A stretch of DNA of 18,004 nucleotides, from the NCBI GenBank assembly GCA_038210595.1, contig JBBQWN010000040.1, forward strand, positions 1-18,004. The letters run 5' to 3'. Below the pieces are notes generated by a model. That model saw only the letters and a program-made list of their open reading frames with translations, was not told where the DNA came from and ran no database searches. The position numbers were made by a program, and so were the translations under genes. The first letter of the stretch is position 1; every line of letters begins with the position of its first letter. This DNA is from Glacieibacterium sp038210595. Its GTDB lineage: Bacteria > Pseudomonadota > Alphaproteobacteria > Sphingomonadales > Sphingomonadaceae. Below, piece after piece: positions 15,792-18,004 of this stretch.

Positions 15792-18004
15792 CAATAGATG
15801 CCGCCGTTGTTGCGCAGGAAATCGGCGTCGGAGCGGACGCGCTGCCCCGCTGCGCCGGGCAGCAGGTCGTCGCGCTTGATGCTGCCGGTGCGGCGCGGCT
15901 CGCTGGCCGGCTTGAAGGCTTCCCAGATCACCACCGCCTTGCGCTCGTCGGTCGGCGTCGCGCCATAGACGCGCTTGCCGCTGCGGCGGTCGATGGTGAC
16001 CATGCGGATGCCGGGCGCGATCTGGAACGGCAGCTTCGGCGCGTCCTTCAGCACCGTTTCGCCGAACGCGCGCCAGATCGGCACCGCGATGGTGCCGCCC
16101 TGGGCATAGCCGCCGAGGCTGCGCGGCCGGTCATAACCGAGATACAGCCCGGCGATCAGCTGCGGCGTGCCGCCGACGAACCACACGTCGTTGGGGCCGC
16201 TGGTGGTGCCGGTCTTGCCGGCCAGCGGCCGGTTCATCGAACTGAGCCCCATCGCCGTGCCGCGGGTGACGACGCCCTCCATCAGGTGGACGATCTGGGT
16301 CGCGGTGCGGGCGTCGATGACCTGCTTGGGCGCGCCGCCGGGCCGCGGCATCGCCTCGCCGTTCCAGTCCTTCGCCTCGCAGCCCTCACAGCTGCGGGTG
16401 TCGGCACGGTACAGGGTCTTGCCGTTGCGGTCCTGCACCCAGTCGACCAACGTCGGCACATGCCGGCGACCCTGGTCGAACAGCTGGGCATAGGCGTTAA
16501 CAAGCTTGACCACGGTGGTTTCGCCGGCGCCCAGCGAGATCGCCAGCACGGCGGGATATTTGCCGATGCCGAGGTTCTCGGCGGTGCGCACGACCTTGTC
16601 CATGCCGGTGTTGAAGCCGATCCGCACGGTCATCAGGTTGCGGCTCTGCTCCAGCCCCCAGCGCATCGTCTGGGCACCTGCGTAGCCGCCGCTGAAGTTG
16701 CGGAAGCACTTCTGCCCCAGCCGCTTGGTCTGGAACACGCAATAGGGCGCATCCACGATGATCGAGCTGGGCGTGAAGCCGTTATCCAGCGCGGTTGCGT
16801 AGACGATCGGCTTGAACGCGGAGCCGGGCTGGCGCAGTGCCTGGCTGGCGCGGTTGAACGACTGAGCACGGGCATCGAAGCCACCGACCATCGCCAGCAC
16901 GCGGCCCGTACGCGGATCCTCGACCACCATGCCGCCGGAGACGAGCGGCACCTGGCGCAGCGCATAGCCGTCTGCCGACTTCGCCACCGGTATGACGTCG
17001 CCCGGCTTGAGCGCGCGTGAGGCCGGCACGTTGGTGCCGGTCAGCAGGCGCTGCGCCGCCCAGGGCGGCAGGCGCCCGGTGCTGCCGTCGGCAAAGCCAA
17101 GGCTGGCGGCGTCTCCGTCCTTGGCCAGCACCACGGCCGGATACCAGTCCGCATACCCGGTCGCGATCCGGGTCGCTCGCAGCCGCGCCGGCCAACCGTC
17201 GCCCAGTTCGATATGCGCCGGCGGTCCGCGCCACGGCCGCGCCGCCTCATAGCGCACCAGCCCATCCCGCAGCGCCTTCTCCGCCGCCGCCTGGATGAAC
17301 GGGTCGATCGAAGTCCGCACCCATAGGCCGCCGCCATAGACGCTGTTGGGGCCGTCCGCCTGGGACTCGCCGAAGCGTGCGATCAGCGAACGTCGCACAT
17401 CCTCCAGGAAATAGTCGCCGACATTCGTGATGCGCGGCGCAAAGCCCCGGATCGCCTCGATCGGCTCGGCCTGCGCCGCGTCTGCCGCGCTGGCCGAGAT
17501 ATAGCCGTTCGCGACCATCCGCTGGAGCACGTAGTTGCGGCGCGCCAGCGCGCGTTCACGGCCTCGCTCGGTTGCCGGGCTGTATGTCGAGGGCGCCTTG
17601 GGCAGGATTGCCAGATAGGCCATCTGGGCCAGGTCGAGCTTGTCGACACCATGGCCAAAATAGGCCTGCGCCGCCGCCTCGACGCCGTAGCTGTTCCGCC
17701 CGAGGAAGATCTGGTTGAGATAGAGTTCCAGGATTTGCGGCTTGGTGAACGCCTCTTCCAGCCGCCACGCCAGCACCGCTTCCTTCAGCTTGCGCGTCAG
17801 CGACACCTCATTGGTGAGCAGCAGGTTCTTCGCCACCTGCTGGGTGATCGTCGAAGCGCCGACCGGGCGCTTGTCGGTGCCCAGCGACTTCACGTTGGTC
17901 CACACCGCGCCGAGGATGCCGGCATAGTCGAGCCCGTGGTGCTGGAAGAAGGTCTTGTCCTCCGCCGACAGGTAGGCCTGGACGAGTCGCGCCGGAATGT
18001 CCTT
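15791..18004 (-). CDS. mrcA: Penicillin-binding protein 1A (bifunctional), 5' end outside window
   Basis: 737 residues are visible; the N-terminal cytoplasmic tail, the membrane anchor and the start lie beyond the window. The GT51 glycosyltransferase domain begins with the catalytic AEDKTFFQHHG (14-24), then GASTITQQVAKN (49-60), RKLKEAVLAWRLE (71-83) and ILELYLNQIFLGRNSYG (91-107). An OB-like linker follows. The transpeptidase domain has the SxxK serine in PGSAFKP (codon 16820-16822), SRN in EQSRNLM and KTGTT (lysine codon 16214-16216). The enzyme polymerises and cross-links peptidoglycan at the periplasmic face of the inner membrane. The tail after the KTG region is typical of proteobacterial PBP1A. 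It is directly upstream of lnt with a one-base overlap. Confidence 0.96.
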   Translation of the reverse strand, partial: KDIPARLVQAYLSAEDKTFFQHHGLDYAGILGAVWTNVKSLGTDKRPVGASTITQQVAKNLLLTNEVSLTRKLKEAVLAWRLEEAFTKPQILELYLNQIFLGRNSYGVEAAAQAYFGHGVDKLDLAQMAYLAILPKAPSTYSPATERGRERALARRNYVLQRMVANGYISASAADAAQAEPIEAIRGFAPRITNVGDYFLEDVRRSLIARFGESQADGPNSVYGGGLWVRTSIDPFIQAAAEKALRDGLVRYEAARPWRGPPAHIELGDGWPARLRATRIATGYADWYPAVVLAKDGDAASLGFADGSTGRLPPWAAQRLLTGTNVPASRALKPGDVIPVAKSADGYALRQVPLVSGGMVVEDPRTGRVLAMVGGFDARAQSFNRASQALRQPGSAFKPIVYATALDNGFTPSSIIVDAPYCVFQTKRLGQKCFRNFSGGYAGAQTMRWGLEQSRNLMTVRIGFNTGMDKVVRTAENLGIGKYPAVLAISLGAGETTVVKLVNAYAQLFDQGRRHVPTLVDWVQDRNGKTLYRADTRSCEGCEAKDWNGEAMPRPGGAPKQVIDARTATQIVHLMEGVVTRGTAMGLSSMNRPLAGKTGTTSGPNDVWFVGGTPQLIAGLYLGYDRPRSLGGYAQGGTIAVPIWRAFGETVLKDAPKLPFQIAPGIRMVTIDRRSGKRVYGATPTDERKAVVIWEAFKPASEPRRTGSIKRDDLLPGAAGQRVRSDADFLRNNGGIY

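Overview
The window reads as chromosomal DNA of an alphaproteobacterium, most likely a sphingomonad (Sphingomonadaceae). The base composition is very GC-rich, two proteins end in the PEPxxWA-CTERM sorting signal common in that order, and the gene neighbourhoods (PBP1A-lnt-metK-trmB; comF-grxC-nitrilase-DUF1178) and protein sequences fit alphaproteobacteria. This placement is by recognition, not by a search. There is no CRISPR array, insertion sequence, phage or plasmid module.

Layout. A tRNA-Glu (1-75, minus) is followed by a plus-strand gene for a glycine-rich PEPxxWA-CTERM protein (213-755), which converges on recJ and overlaps it by four bases. From 8025 down to 752 runs a long minus-strand block: comF, a glutaredoxin, a Nit-family C-N hydrolase, a DUF1178 protein, a secreted S10 carboxypeptidase, tRNA-Arg(CCU), a secreted DUF885 protein and recJ. 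Many junctions are overlaps or gaps of under 20 bases, so much of it is probably one transcription unit, with a tRNA embedded between two secreted (putative) peptidase genes.

8026-9581 looks like an accessory insert between comF and a divergent NDUFAF5-like methyltransferase gene. It holds a small two-helix membrane ORF in lower-GC DNA, a decayed partial copy of the comF 5' end carrying an 18-base tandem duplication, a hairpin terminator, and a second PEPxxWA-CTERM gene with a near-consensus sigma-54 (-24/-12) promoter. No exosortase or RpoN activator gene is in the window, so sorting and activation must be encoded elsewhere.

9582-12330 carries the methyltransferase (plus), mutT and a Crp/Fnr regulator (minus), and a stand-alone receiver-domain protein (plus) divergent from the regulator. 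12315-18004 is a housekeeping block on the minus strand: PBP1A (mrcA, 5' end outside the window), lnt, metK, trmB. These couple cell-wall synthesis, lipoprotein maturation, S-adenosylmethionine synthesis and a SAM-dependent tRNA methylase. A 20-base AT-rich palindrome over the lnt stop codon is a candidate operator for metK.

I see no clearly new multi-gene system. The points most worth a second look are the sigma-54-driven sorting-signal gene beside a decayed comF duplicate, the metK operator-like palindrome, the probable CTG start of trmB inside a CTGA overlap, and the tRNA-Arg sandwiched in a protein operon.
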